A stretch of 64,000 nt of DNA from Molossus alvarezi (GCA_037176705.1 CM073891.1:48548571-48612570), one strand, 5' to 3'. Numbered from the stretch's first letter, positions 1 to 11,468 are shown. Made by a program: numbers and translations. The notes: generated by a model not told the origin, from the letters alone.

Positions 1-279
1 TTTTAAAGCAGATAAACTCAACACTGTTGACATTTGGGACTGAATGATTTGTTGTAAAAGGGTTGTTCTGGGCATTACAGCATGTTTAGATATATTCCTG
101 GCCTCTAACCACCAGATGCTAGTTGTATTCCTTTCCTGATTGTGACAATGAAAAATGTATGCAAAGATTGTCAATTATCCCCTGGGTGGTACAAAATTTC
201 CCAACAATTGCAACCACTGTTTTAAAATCAATGAAGCTGATGTTCTGGAGAAAGCCTAAGACAATAATAATAGTCAAGG

Positions 280-335
<56 letters not shown>

Positions 336-1190
336 TATGTATTTGATTGCTTGTCCTCTCCATTTCTTTTGTCTTTTAATATGTATATACTCTAAGAGCA
401 TATATATATATATGCTTTATCTGATTCAGTCTTGTTCCTTCAGAGCCCTAGCATATTGATAAGACAGTAAATAAGCTGGTTTGATATGGCATTATTTCAA
501 CATTGTCAGAGGGAAAAATGTGTTGGATATTTAATTATGTGCATCCTTCTGATTTCCAAAAAGGCATAAAAATTGCCAAAATAGTATACTTAAAAGTCAT
601 GGCAACTTCTTACATAAGTGTAGAAGTAACAAGTTATCAGAAGTGAAGTGGTGATGGTTTCTCTTTCATGCACCATTTGAATTGCCCTCAATTTTCATTT
701 GCATCCCACATACACAATTTCCTGCCTCTTCTGACAGAAACTAAAATATTCAGGCTGTGTCTGGGGTACAAAGAAGTGAGTCTACCATAGCAAAAAAGAC
801 CACAAATGCTCACTGTACACAAATCTATTTTTAGTTATTTTAATTCCAGAAAAGAAATTGGAATTTTGCTTTCTTCACATGAAGCACAAAAGATAGCCTT
901 AATTCAACTCTATAATTTTTTTTAACCTTATATATTGTCTCCCGAATATCCCTAAAGTATGCAAGTATAAGAATTTCTGGTAAAATAACACAATTATTCC
1001 AACTTAAAGGGGTTTGGGTAACTATAAAATAGAAATCTAAGTATTTAAATAGCACCTTCCATTTAGCAGATGATCACTAAAATATTAATGTGTTGTTTAA
1101 GGGCTGCAATTTAACAAGAATTGTTAAAGAAAATTAAATTATAATGCACTTGCCATTAAAATTATAACACTCCCTTAACAGTTTTGTTTT
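1..1190. other. AT-rich non-coding DNA, no gene seen
   Basis: No exon, RNA gene or recognisable repeat apart from the A-run/(TA)n/(CA)n tract at 280-335 and a short TA tract near 401-412. Reading frames here are short and partly made of the microsatellite itself. Confidence 0.6.
280..335. repeat. A-run followed by (TA)n and (CA)n
   Basis: An 18-base A run passes directly into about nine TA units and then about nine CA units. Such compound tracts often grow from the A-rich tail of a retroposon, but no SINE body is recognisable upstream, so the origin is unproven. Confidence 0.9.
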
Positions 1191-1225
1191 ATTTATTTAT
1201 TTATTTATTTATTTATTATTTATTT

Positions 1226-1256
<31 letters not shown>
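1185..1256. repeat. (ATTT)n microsatellite
   Basis: About 17 TTTA units, with two places where a T is missing (TTATTATTTA) that shift the phase. It reads as an interrupted tetranucleotide microsatellite. Confidence 0.9.
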
Positions 1257-1850
1257 TGGTACAAAGTCCCAAAAAGTTTGCACACGACTAACTTTTTTGA
1301 GGATTATATAATGAAGAAAAACAAGTAAAGATCAGTCTATACAAAACAGGAAAAGCAAGTCATTTTTTTACTGACTGATAATTTGGAATTCTCATTGCAC
1401 TCATTACATGTATAAAAAGAAACAGTGGTCAAACATATACCTTGATTCAGAGTCTTCACAATATTGTGTGAACTGTTTCTTGCCTACAATAGGCGGACAC
1501 GTAGTTGGTGAGGAGAATATTACTTAGCTTATTTGAAGTCAATGTATTAGAAGATGTTTCTTTTGTCATTTAATATGGCTCCAGCTAAAAGCAACAATGA
1601 TGGAATAAAATCATCTTCCTAGCCACAGTGTGTAGCAAAAATATTTGTAAAACCACCAAGTAGTCTTATTACTCAATGTTTTTTATAAACTGATGGTAGC
1701 TTTAAAATCTAATAGTGAAGCAGTAATTTAATTTGATTAGTGAGGTAGAATAGTAAGAAGCTAAAGAAAATTCTTGGGCAAGTGGAATAGGGAAACTGAG
1801 ATGAAATAATTAAACAAGGCCAAACAATTTGACCAATTCTTCCTTAACCA
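1257..1850. other. unique AT-rich DNA
   Basis: Nothing recognisable. No long frame, no SINE, no clear old repeat. Confidence 0.5.
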
Positions 1851-2310
1851 AGGACACTTGAAAACAAATGGTTTATACCTCTTCTCCCTGACTAGAGGAT
1901 AAATAGCGTAAATCACCCTGGTCAGCGAGATAGAAGACAGAGACCCAATTAAAGCTATTTGTGCAGCAGCAGCTCCCTCCAGGTTTATCCCCTGAACCTG
2001 TCTCCAAGGTCCCCTTTTTCACTGACATTCCGGTGAACTAAAAACAGCCCCACCTTGACTCACTTCTTTCCTATAATGATTTCAGGGAGCCAAAGCAGAG
2101 CACCTCCTAGGCCCCCTCTTTGCTTCTTCTATCCTAAGCCTTTCCTTTGTTTCACTGTCCTCAACTTTAATAAACATACTTTCAAAATTGCCTAAACTCA
2201 TGTTATAAAACCTTTTCTACACAGAATCAAGAACCCACACACTACAGGCCATCCTGAGACAGACCTGCTCCAGGCCCAGTACTGGTCTGGTGACAATTAG
2301 GACGTGATCA
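1850..2310 (+). mobile_element. possible solo LTR (class uncertain)
   Basis: This block is richer in G and C than its surroundings. It has a CCAATT-like element near 1945, a CT-rich stretch, an AATAAA signal near 2170 and a terminal part rich in CAG/CTG. That order (U3, R with a polyadenylation signal, U5) is typical of an LTR, but I cannot name a family and the ends and target duplication are not clear. It could equally be unrelated unique DNA. Confidence 0.35.
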
Positions 2311-2639
2311 TTCTGACACATAAGTATGTCTGATGCAGTTCAATTTTAATGCTATCATTTAGTCCACTGTTGAGCTAATTAATCTACCAATATTAATTAC
2401 CAACAATTAATATACCAATAGCTATTAGATGATAGATTGTCACAGTGTCTACTTTCTCCTCAAATCCAATCTATATCCTGTAGTAGAGAAAAGATCAGTA
2501 CTTGAGAATAGGTAAAGAAAAAGGATTATGTTGTTACATCAGGGATGGAAAGAAAGAAAGAGAGATTGGTTTTTCCATGAATCTTCTTTTGCTTATATAT
2601 TGCTAATGCATAAAATGTAATTTGCTCTAAAAATTCTGT

Positions 2640-2960
2640 CAAAATTTTACTCATTCTTTATAATCCAGCTAAAATGCACACTGCACCAAGGAGACTTCCT
2701 TTATGTCCTCCGGAACAAAGAATACCATTAATTAAATGTTTTCTCCTCAGAACTTCCTGTACCTGCATGGATCTTTCTTATGGCACTGACAATATTTTGG
2801 CTCATATTATAGTTATTTGTATTCAGAGCCTATCACCATTACTAGTTTGTAATGATGATGTTATTGTTAATCAAATAGTGGTTATTTAATCATTTTTCCT
2901 ACTGCCTAGCCCATAGACAATGAATTTCATAAAAGTCTGGACAGATGATGATCCCTGAGA
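2640..2960 (+). repeat. L2-like ancient LINE fragment
   Basis: The order of short T-rich/C-rich phrases ending in a 'cctagcccatagacaatgaa' stretch resembles the 3' end of mammalian L2 LINEs. A 71-codon frame lies inside it but shows no protein similarity. The match is diverged and from memory only. Confidence 0.4.
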
Positions 2961-3108
2961 GATATGTTCTTGGATTCAATCATGGAATTGATGGTTTATT
3001 ACAACTGTTCAACACTCCAACAGAGGAAGACCTTTTTCTGAAGGAATACCACCAGGTGGGAATTCTAAGAACCATAATATTAATATTACAATAGTTAAGA
3101 TACCTGTT

Positions 3109-3498
3109 TGTATTAGTTTCCTAGGGCTGCCATACAAAATAACATAAACTGGATAGCTTAAACAACAGAAATTTATTTTATCAGTTATAAAGGCTAGAAG
3201 TCCAAGATCAACGTGGTGGCAGGTTTGGTTTCTTCTGAGGCCTCTCTCCTTGGCTTGAGAATGGCGGCCTTCTCTCTGTGTCCTCACATGGCTGTCTCTT
3301 AGTCTGAGCAGTTTGTGTCCTAATCTCTTCTTATTAATAAGTACATGGGTCATCTGAACTAGGACCTATTAGAATGACTTCATTTTAACTTAATTACCCT
3401 TTCAAAGGCCTTATCTCTTAAAGCAGTCACATTCTAGGGTACTGGGTGTTAGAAGTTCAACATATGAATGGGGGGAGGGGATAATTCATCCCATGACA
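3109..3498 (-). mobile_element. MLT1-type MaLR LTR, antisense
   Basis: On the plus strand it begins TGTATTAGTTTCCTAGGGCT and ends in CCCATGACA, which is the reverse of the MLT1 (ERVL-MaLR) LTR start and finish. Inside are the typical antisense phrases AACAACAGAAATTTATTT and TTCAACATATGAAT. Length about 390 bp fits a solo LTR. The flanks ctgtt/ctgcc are only a poor target duplication, as expected for an old insertion. The 114-codon minus-strand frame across it is LTR sequence, not a gene. Confidence 0.8.
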
Positions 3499-4171
3499 CT
3501 GCCTATTTGAATTTCTAAATTTCTAACTATATTGTTATCTTCATATTTTCCCATGCTAAACTCTCAAGAGTTAATACAGATTATATATATATATAAAATC
3601 TTTTGCTTGTTTTCTACTATACTTACCTACCATGTTGCTTTAGATTTTCTAAATAGGTTAAAGAAATATTAATGTTTTAATAAAAAATGGGATATTCTGA
3701 GGAATGATAATAATTCTAGTTCTCCAAGAGTTTTTCAAGAATGAGATTCTAAAGCATTTCATAAACACTCTTTTGCCTAAATGACTTCCTAGAATTCCTG
3801 AAGTATATTTTTCTGTATTTTAGATCTAATAATAAATTTGTACAGATATAAAATATAAATTCACAGATTATCAATAGACACACGTTTTTTGAATTCTTAT
3901 TTTATTCTTGTTAATTCTGGCTAAACCCATCCCTTTTCTGATAGGAATAAGACCATGTTTATATCCAAGGCCCTAAACAGAAATGTATGCTTATAATGCA
4001 GGTATCTGATTCCTAGGCTGAGAAATAAATCTTGAAACATAAGAGATTTGGCAACCTTTGGCATTTCCTATACTCTGTGTTTTAAAATTTTTACAAATAT
4101 GGAACAATAAAAGAATAATTGTGTTTTGTCAGGAGTAATTATTGTAAGGATTGTAAGAAAAATCAAAACCA
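3499..4171. other. unique AT-rich DNA
   Basis: No gene or repeat recognised in this stretch. Confidence 0.5.
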
Positions 4172-4336
4172 GCACTGGCTGGTTTGGCTTAGTGGTTAGA
4201 GCGTCGGCCTGCGGTCCAGAGAGACCCGGGTTCAGTTCCCGCTAATGGCGCGTACCTCGGTTGCAGTTTGTCCCCGGCCCTGGTCCCTGGTTGGTCGTGG
4301 GGGTTGCAGTCACTCAATGTGTCCCTTTCACATTGA

Positions 4337-4386
<50 letters not shown>

Positions 4387-4470
4387 CCTCCCTCTCTATC
4401 TGAACAAAAAAATGGAAAAATGTCTTCGGGTAAGAATAAAAAAATAAAAATAGACAAAAAAAAAAAAAAA
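4172..4470 (+). mobile_element. Ves SINE (head type ggtccagagagacc)
   Basis: Full tRNA-derived head with an A-box-like TGGCTTAGTGGTTAGAGCG and a B-box-like GGTTCAGTTCC, then the GC-rich unit, a long (TC)n tract at 4341-4382 and an A-rich tail. The frames on both strands here only translate the CT repeat. Confidence 0.93.
4341..4395. repeat. (TC)n tract inside SINE
   Basis: About 21 TC units followed by CCCT units; an expansion of the CT-rich segment present in every Ves SINE of this window. Confidence 0.92.
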
Positions 4471-4982
4471 AGAAAACTCAGACAACAAACTTGTCCAAGT
4501 AGCATTGTAGCATTTAAGAAGTAGAAATAGCCAGTTACTTTTGAATGCTCCAGCTAGATATTGTGTCCTAATTTGCACTTTCTCATCTTGGAGCTACTAA
4601 AACTTCACTATGAATATTAAACCAAAGCAAAACCAGGAAACAGCTCAAACTTTTAATGCCAAATGTAGAAAAGCATGACAAAGAAAGGTTTTCACATAAA
4701 TCACATTTGTTTACTTATTTTTCCCAGATAACACAGTCACCTCTTTGGAAAGAATGGCTATTCGTAATTTGCCTTTATCTATTTATATGAACATCAAAGA
4801 GATTATGAAAGAACTGCTTATTATATACATACAAACAAATGCATCTTTATATGTGCAGGTATGATATGTATTAACATAAAAACATATGATTAGCTTTTCA
4901 AAAAAATATTATATACAGCTCCTACCTCAAGCCCAATGTAATACATTAGAAATTAAGAAATCAAAAATGAACTTCTTCATAT
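4471..4982. other. unique AT-rich spacer between opposed SINEs
   Basis: About 510 bp without gene or named repeat, lying between a plus-strand and a minus-strand Ves SINE. Confidence 0.5.
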
Positions 4983-5063
4983 TTTGTTGTTGTTAATCCT
5001 CATCTAAGGATATTTTTTCAATTGGATTTTTAAATAGAGTGGAAAGGAGGGAAGAAGGGAGCG

Positions 5064-5129
<66 letters not shown>

Positions 5130-5264
5130 AAGAGAAACATCGATGTGAAAGAGACACATCGATTGGTTGCCTCGCGCACAACCCTGACTGGGGCAGGGAA
5201 TCAAACCCAGGACCATTTAGTCCTTAGGCCAATGCTCTAAACACTGAGCCAAACTGGCCAGGGC
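4983..5264 (-). mobile_element. Ves SINE, antisense
   Basis: Reads on the minus strand from gccctggccagtttggctcagtg to a (TC)n middle and TCCT-rich tail. Flanked by the duplication ttcttcatat at 4973-4982 and 5265-5274. The (GA)n at 5066-5133 is its expanded CT segment. Confidence 0.93.
5066..5133. repeat. (GA)n tract inside SINE
   Basis: Roughly 30 GA units with AAAG interruptions, part of the antisense SINE at 4983-5264. Confidence 0.92.
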
Positions 5265-5477
5265 TTCTTCATATCTTTTATTGTCCAGTGAATACTGGCT
5301 ACTTTTGAAGATGATGGAACTATTTTTTACATTATCATAGACAATTTTATTTGCATATTGAGTTCAAAACCATTTCCTTTGGTTTTCATATTAATGATGA
5401 AAGAGAGGCCACCATAAAAAGCCACAATATACATAAATGATTGCAATTCTGCACTTTTTATCACAAGTACTAGTAAT

Positions 5478-5690
5478 TACCACTGAATGAGAGTATACTA
5501 TTTTCCAGGTACTATATTAAATGCTTAAACATGATCATAGCTAACCCACAAAAATCCTTTGAAGAATTATGTTACTCCTTATTAATGAGAGAAAAAGATA
5601 ATTGAGAATTTAAATAATTTTCCCTACATCACATATGAATAACTGGCTAGTCCAGGATATATGCACCCAGGTTTTTCTCACTTCCATACA
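5478..5690 (-). repeat. MIR, antisense
   Basis: Order of phrases resembles the reverse complement of MIR: a ccaggtactatattaaatgc segment, then aacccacaaaaatcc, a GA-rich core and a ctagtccaggatat end. Diverged, so the call rests on order and spacing. Confidence 0.6.
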
Positions 5691-7680
5691 CCTCCACAAA
5701 CAACATGTACACAAACACATGCAGGTCAAGGAACATACCCACAAAAGGGATATTGTAAGAACTAAATGAACCGTGTTAGATAATCACAGAAATACAAGCA
5801 ACCGATTTTTTTTTTTTTATGTGAGGACCAGGTCCAATGTCCACATTTTATTCCAGAATCCAAGGTCCAAATCTTGTTCCATGAGATTAACCCTACTACT
5901 CCAGCATCCAATGATGCCTTTCTTCTCTAAACTTTGATAGTTTTGCAATCTAAACTGCATACGTTAGCACTGAATCATGCAGTGCCTTATTACTTTGATG
6001 TCTTATATGGATATGTCTTGTCTTCCCACCTTTATTTGGAATCTAAATTTTAGAATGTTATAACTATACCATTATGATATCTAGTATTGTTATAGCATTA
6101 TATTTATGTTATATTTATGCATTAAACTATATGCATAGCTCTTACAAAAGGGCACTGCATATAGTTTATTCTGTAATAAACATGTTGCTGGTTTGCTGGA
6201 TGGCCAGATCAGTTCAGATGCCCCAGATTAAGTTACTTTGCTACCAAAAAGAGAAAGAGGAAACCATTGTTGAATCAGGTTGTTTTTTAAGGATCTTCCC
6301 CACTGAAGTAAAATCAACTACCCTCTAGGTGAGCTGAAATTGTGATCCACAGCCCTGGTCAGCCAGGAACCAATCCATCAACGAAGATATGAAGCAATTA
6401 AAATATTTCCTCCCCCACCCCCATCTCCCACTAATATAGCAGGCAACTTGGCAAATTTATCTGACCTTTAAAAGCAAAGCAATAATAAGAAAATAGCTAA
6501 GTAGCTGATTGCAGAATATCCTTAAAATTATAATTATGAGTTTCTGAAATATTCTCAGATTCTTACTGTCTCCTTTAGTTATGATAGGTTTTACATTCTC
6601 CAGACCCTTTATTTGCACCCTACTCATGGTTTAAAGAGTGCAGTACTATAAAACTTCACATATTCCTTTCTGCTTTTTCAAACAACAGCTGAGAAGACCA
6701 TTCTGAGATGACTATCATCCACTCATTTGACCATTTAATGTGTGCTCACCTATATTTTAATAATAAAACAATTCTTACATTATACTTTTACACAGTTGGG
6801 AAAGTTAAGTATTCTGTAATGGACATTCTTAGGACAGGTGGCTTAGTAATGGTTGACTGTCTTCCCAAATGACAATGATGCACCCTTTTGTATTTTGATG
6901 AAGCTGACTTGGCCACCTGCTGTTGATTTCTCACTGTCTTAATTTCTCCTTGACTCATTAAGTTCACCTCTTAAGGAAAAGAGAGAAAATGAGAAACTTT
7001 CAACTTGCTCTGTCATTTTCTGATATTTTAATGGAATTCAGCAGTGATGACATGAATGTGAAAGCTTTAATATGTGCAAGATAAATTCACTGACCTCACA
7101 CAACATGATACAAAGGCACTATGTGGTCTCAAAATATAATGCAAGAAATGTTTATCTTAGTAATATAATAAAACAAGATTAACTGATATCTCCTAGTTTA
7201 TTGCTAAAAGATGGAACAAAAATTTTGGTCCCATTTGTCAGATAGGACAAGGGTCTCAGGGTCTGGGCCATTCTTGCTAAATGTTAAAAAGTAGCACAGT
7301 ATTTTGCAGACCAATTGTAAACAAGATGAACCTGACAGAACCTCAACTGGGCAAATAAAAAATCAACATATAATTGACTAAATAGTATATATAAGCAATG
7401 CCTCATCCTCCCTTGAGGGAGACAGAGCTTTGGATATGAATCTCCTGTTTCCTTTACTTCATGTAAATTAAACCACCTTGCAACAATAATGTCTGGTCCT
7501 TGACTAGAACACTCCAAGTAGTGAATACCTTGAGTTCAGTAACACTTTCTCTCCAAACTTTCCTCCAAATCTAAGATTATTTTTTAAAATATAATCTTCC
7601 CCTTGATAACCCACCTTTATGTCTCTTTCCCAAAGCTCACACCTCAGTCCTCTGTTCTTCTTAGTCTATGTTAAAGGGTT
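5691..7680. other. unique AT-rich DNA, about 2 kb
   Basis: No convincing gene or repeat. Short frames of 77-84 codons (near 6074 and 7284) have no recognisable motif. A T-run occurs near 5810. Confidence 0.5.
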
Positions 7681-7684
7681 ATAA

Positions 7685-7895
7685 TTGTTAGTATTATGTG
7701 GTAGTTGAGGGATGGAGCTCTGGAATGAGGCAATCTGTGGCTAAAACCCAGTTCTTGAGAATGTTAATTAACTTTCCGGTACTTCAACCTTAACTCATCT
7801 GTAAAAATGAAGATAAACATAATAGAAAACCAACCAACCATTTTTAAAGAGTAAATACTTATTAAACTACTTAGAACATTGACTGGCATAAAAAA
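7685..7895 (+). repeat. MIR-like SINE
   Basis: The sequence follows the MIR plan: a tgtggtagttgagg head, a 'ctgtggctaaaacccagtt' B-box-like region, 'aactcatctgtaaaaatga' core and a 'actacttagaacattgactggca' 3' part. Confidence 0.6.
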
Positions 7896-8104
7896 AAATT
7901 AAAAAAACAACAACACACACACACTCAACAATGTAAGACACTTTTAGTATTAATGAATGATACTACTAATCTATTTACTATTATTTCTTGGTTTCAAACA
8001 CCATAGTTTACTTTTATTCCTTGACCTTAACTACTGTATATACACATTTGACTCCCAAATTAAAATTTCTCTCCCAGAACAATAAGGGAGTGATTTGAAC
8101 ATAA

Positions 8105-8403
8105 GCTTTCAACAAAATATTAGCAAATCAAATCAAAAATTTTAAAAGATTTGTATACCACAACTAAGTAGGATTTATTCCAGGTATGCAAGGCTGGTTC
8201 AATGTTTGAAATCAATGAATACAATCCATCACTTCAATAGGAAAAATAAGAAAAATCATATGATCAAATGAATAGATACAGAAAAATAGTTTTACAAAAT
8301 CCAATATCCATTCATTTTAAAAACTCTCAAAAAACTAGGAACAGAGAAAATTTTCCTTAACTTGATAAAGTATATCTACAAAAACCTACAGCTAACATCG
8401 TAC
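8105..8403 (+). mobile_element. old L1 ORF2 fragment, part 1
   Basis: Sense-strand L1 reverse-transcriptase coding sequence, including the ORF2 phrase coding for 'H..V.F.PGMQGWFN' around 8160-8205. It is broken by stops and 5'-truncated near 8105. It continues after the retrovirus-like insertion at 9215. Confidence 0.85.
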
Positions 8404-9214
8404 TGAGGACATAGAAGCAGGCTAGGCAGTGAGGGATGGGACCATGGGAAGGGAAGGCTGAGACATGTGGGAAGTTTACGATGACTTGGAGCTCAGCACG
8501 CAGGCAGAACCCAATACACAGTATATCTGGAGGTTTATTCAGACTCTACAGATCTCAAAATAAAACAAAAATCAACATGGAAAATTGTGCCTCTAAGGAC
8601 AGAAACTCATGGCCCCTATTTATAGAAATGCACATTAGAAGGTCCTGGAAGGAGCACAGGTCAATTACATACCAAAAAAACCCCCAGAAAGTCTGGTTTC
8701 AAGCAAGGCAATAAGATTGCTGAATGAGTTCTGCTGCGAAACTATAGAGTGTGTTTCTATTGCAGAAAACCAGGTTACCTTAGAAAGGATTATAGGAAAC
8801 CAAGGTTGGATTTGGGGAAGAAACCAAAAGCAAGCATAGGGTCGCTCCAAGGACATTTATCCTACTCCTCACTAATAATGTGGGGGAAACTGAAATTATC
8901 AAAAAAGGGAATCCACTAAGGCCTCTACAAATGACCGAGGACTGAACCTTGTCAGACAGGAAACATAAGCTTTAAAAGGTATGGATGTTGCTAAGGCAAA
9001 ATTCCTTGAAAGGATCAATCAGAGGCTAGCAAAGTATATATCTAACCCTAGACAATGGAGCCTCATCCACAATCCACTTAGGTCCCCTCCTGGCTGCAGG
9101 GAATCTGTCTATATTTCAAATAAACTTTCTTTTTGCTTACCCCTTTGTCCATTAATTCATTCTTCAATTTTTTTGATACAATGAACCAAACCCAAACAGT
9201 GCCACTTGGTTTCA
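8404..9214 (+). mobile_element. decayed endogenous retrovirus-like element inside L1
   Basis: An 811-bp block beginning TG and ending CA interrupts the old L1 precisely. It is flanked by gtac (8400-8403) and atac (9215-9218), consistent with a 4-bp retroviral target duplication with one change. A zinc-knuckle-like stretch lies at 8752-8793 and a polyadenylation-type AATAAA with a T-rich stretch near 9120-9130 suggests a 3' LTR. The element is far shorter than a provirus, so most of gag and all of pol and env are missing. No intact reading frame is present. The 92- and 67-codon frames here are chance. Family not identified; a long solo LTR is the alternative if the zinc knuckle is coincidental. 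Confidence 0.65.
8752..8918 (+). pseudogene. remnant of a retroviral nucleocapsid zinc knuckle
   Basis: In the frame starting at 8752 the translation shows C-x2-C followed, at exactly the spacing of a C-x2-C-x4-H-x4-C knuckle, by Y where H should be (8776-8778) and Y where the last C should be (8791-8793). Glycine and basic residues around it (RKPG, RKD) also fit a Gag nucleocapsid. Two of four zinc ligands are lost, so it is a dead remnant. The frame stays open to about 8918 with a basic K/R-rich stretch after the knuckle. Confidence 0.6.
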
Positions 9215-9620
9215 ATACTTATGCTTGCTAAAATTCAATGCTTTCCCCCTAAGATCAGGAACAAGACAAGGTTGTAATTTTTCACCATTTCATTTCAACA
9301 CTGTACTAGAAGTCTCAGCTAATACAGAAAAGCAAAACAATTAAATAAAAGGTATACTCTGGAAAGGAAGAACTAAGTATTATACATGTAGAAATCTTCG
9401 ACGAATAAAAAAAATCTCATGGAGCTAAGTGATTATAGCAAGTTTGCAGGATACAAAGCTAATACATGAAAGTCAGTTGTTTGTCAACATTCTAGTAATG
9501 AAGATTTAAAATATAGAACTTAAAATTCCAAAAAATGAAATACTTAGGTATAAGTTTTATAAATACATAATAAAGTTATATGAGGAAAACTATAAAACTC
9601 TGATGAAAGAAATAAAAAGC

Positions 9621-9665
9621 TCGAAATAAATGTAGATACTTAAATCGAAATAAATGTAGATACTT
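9621..9665 (+). repeat. 21-bp tandem duplication in L1
   Basis: tcgaaataaatgtagatactt occurs at 9621-9641 and again, identical, at 9645-9665 (period 24). Confidence 0.95.
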
Positions 9666-9757
9666 TCAGGGATAGAAAGATTTATCATTGTTAACATGTC
9701 AACTCTTTCTAATTTGATCTATATATTCAAAATAATCCCAATCAAAATCTTGGACAT

Positions 9758-9971
9758 AGCCCAGCTGGTGTCGCTCAGTGGTTGAGCGTCGACCCATGCA
9801 CCAAGAGGTCGATGGTTCGATTCCCGGTCAGGGTACGTGCCCAGATTGTGGGCCAAACCTCCAGTGGGGGGCATGCAGGCGGCGGCCAATTGATGTTCTC
9901 TCTCATTGATGTTTCTATCTCTCCCTCTCCCTTCCTCTCTCTCTAAAAATAAATAAATAAAAAAAGTTTTT
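9758..9971 (+). mobile_element. Ves SINE (gttgagcgtcgaccc type) in L1
   Basis: Clean insertion into the old L1, flanked by a perfect 13-bp duplication aaatcttggacat at 9745-9757 and 9972-9984. It has a good B box (ggttcgattcc) and ends in aaaataaataaataaaaa, lacking the tcctcaggtgagga tail motif of the other group. Confidence 0.95.
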
Positions 9972-10327
9972 AAATCTTGGACATTTATTTTATAAATAGT
10001 AGCAAAATGATTCTAAAGTTGATAGGGAAAGGCAAATGACCTAGGAGAGCCAACAGACTATTGAAGGAGAGAACAGTCAGAGCACTTTCACTACACGTAT
10101 TGGGATTTACTAGAAAGCTACAACAATCAAGATAACATTGGTGAAAAAAAAAAAGACAAATAAATTAATGGAACAGAATAGAAAGCCCAGAAATAGACCT
10201 TCACAAATATTGTCAATTGACTTTTGACAAAAGACAGTCTTTTCAATAGCTAGTGCTAGTGCAGCTGAATATATACATGCAAAGAAATGAATCTAGACCT
10301 GACATTATACCTGTCACAAAAAATAAA

Positions 10328-10442
10328 GTCAATAATATTGTAATAACTATTTTGGTATCAAGTGAGTACCAGACTTATTGGAGGAATCACTTCATAAATT
10401 ATATAAAAGTCTAACCACTATGCTGTATATATACCTGAAACC
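10328..10442 (+). mobile_element. L1 3'UTR-like insert within L1 ORF2
   Basis: About 115 bp resembling the L1 3' end ('accactatgctgtatatatacctgaaacc') sits where ORF2 should be continuous; ORF2 resumes at 10443 with aaagtggatcaaagacc. A short aaagt repeat borders it. Confidence 0.55.
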
Positions 10443-10577
10443 AAAGTGGATCAAAGACCTTAAATGTAAAATGCAAAATAATAAAACTTCTGGAAAATAA
10501 TGAGCAAATCTATACAATCTTAGGTTTGGAGGTTACTTTTTAGACACAACACCCAAAGTAAGGTCCATGAAATGAAA

Positions 10578-10765
10578 ACAATGTATCAACATTGGCTCAT
10601 TAATTGTAAAAATGCTCCTAACTAATATAAGATATTAATAATAAGGGAAACTTGGGGCAAGAAGGGATTTAGGGAGAGGGAGATGGGGAATATGGGCTTT
10701 CTTTGTACTTTCTGATAATATTTTTAAAATTTGAAATTGCTCTAAAAATAAAGTCTATTAATTTA
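10578..10765 (+). mobile_element. second L1 3'-end-like segment
   Basis: Contains the L1 3'UTR-type phrases 'actaatataagatattaat', a purine-rich stretch and 'attgctctaaaaataaagtc', ending like an L1 polyadenylation end, yet it is embedded inside ORF2 sequence of the host L1. Confidence 0.55.
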
Positions 10766-11266
10766 AGAAACAAAGGACCAAAATGCAAAACATTAACACC
10801 AAATACTGGTGAGGATGTGAAGAAGCATTGGTAATTCTCACCCACCGCTGGTGTGAATGAGAAGTAGCATAGTCACTTTGGAAGACAATTTGGTACTTTC
10901 TTATAAAACTAAACATACTCTTACTATGCAATCCAATAATTACACTCCTGGGTATTTACCCAAAGAAGTTGAAAACGTATGTCCACACAAAACCTGCAGA
11001 TAGATGTTTACAGCAGCTTTATTCATAAATAACCAAACTTGGTAGAAACCCAAATGTTTTGATGAATGGATATTCCAGACAATGGAATATTATTTTATGA
11101 TAAAGAGAAATGAGTTACCAAGACATGAAGAGATATGGAGAAACCTTACATGCATATTACTAAATGAAAGATGTCAATGTGAATAGGCTTCAACCTGTAT
11201 AATCCCAACTGTATGACATTCTGGAAAAGAGAAAAAACTACAGAGACACTAAAAACATCAGTGCTT

Positions 11267-11468
11267 GCCCTGGTCAGTGTGGTTTGGTTGGAGCATCATC
11301 CCATGCCCCAAAAGGTCTCGGGTTTAATACCTGTTCAGTGCACATACCCAGGTTGTGGGTTTGATTCCTGGTCAGGGTGCATTCGGGAATATTTCTCTCT
11401 CTGTTCTCCTTCCTCTCTCTGAAATCAATGAAAATATGTACTCAAGTAAGGATTAAAAAACAACAACA
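11267..11468 (+). mobile_element. Ves SINE, diverged, in L1 3'UTR
   Basis: Starts gccctggtcagtgtgg, has a B-box-like ggtttgattcc and a short tail. Flanking aaaacatcagtgcttg and aaaagaccagtggttg form an imperfect 16-bp duplication of L1 sequence. Confidence 0.88.

Larger units (their letters stand above)
9215..10330 (+). mobile_element. old L1 ORF2 fragment, part 2
   Basis: L1 ORF2 resumes directly after the retrovirus-like insertion with the sequence encoding the region around '[11 protein letters not shown]' (9240-9275) and continues through the thumb region, interrupted by the SINE at 9758-9971. Many stops; a tandem 21-bp duplication lies at 9621-9665. Confidence 0.85.

Noticed and set aside
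1257..1330. possible end of a mariner-type transposon after the (ATTT)n tract
   Set aside because: The phrase resembles some transposon ends, but no matching inverted end or TA duplication was found.
3009..3353. 114-codon minus-strand frame
   Set aside because: Mostly inside the antisense MLT1 LTR.
4190..4240. tRNA-like sequence with A and B boxes, considered as a tRNA gene
   Set aside because: It is the head of a Ves SINE; no complete cloverleaf with acceptor stem, and the same head recurs about 30 times.
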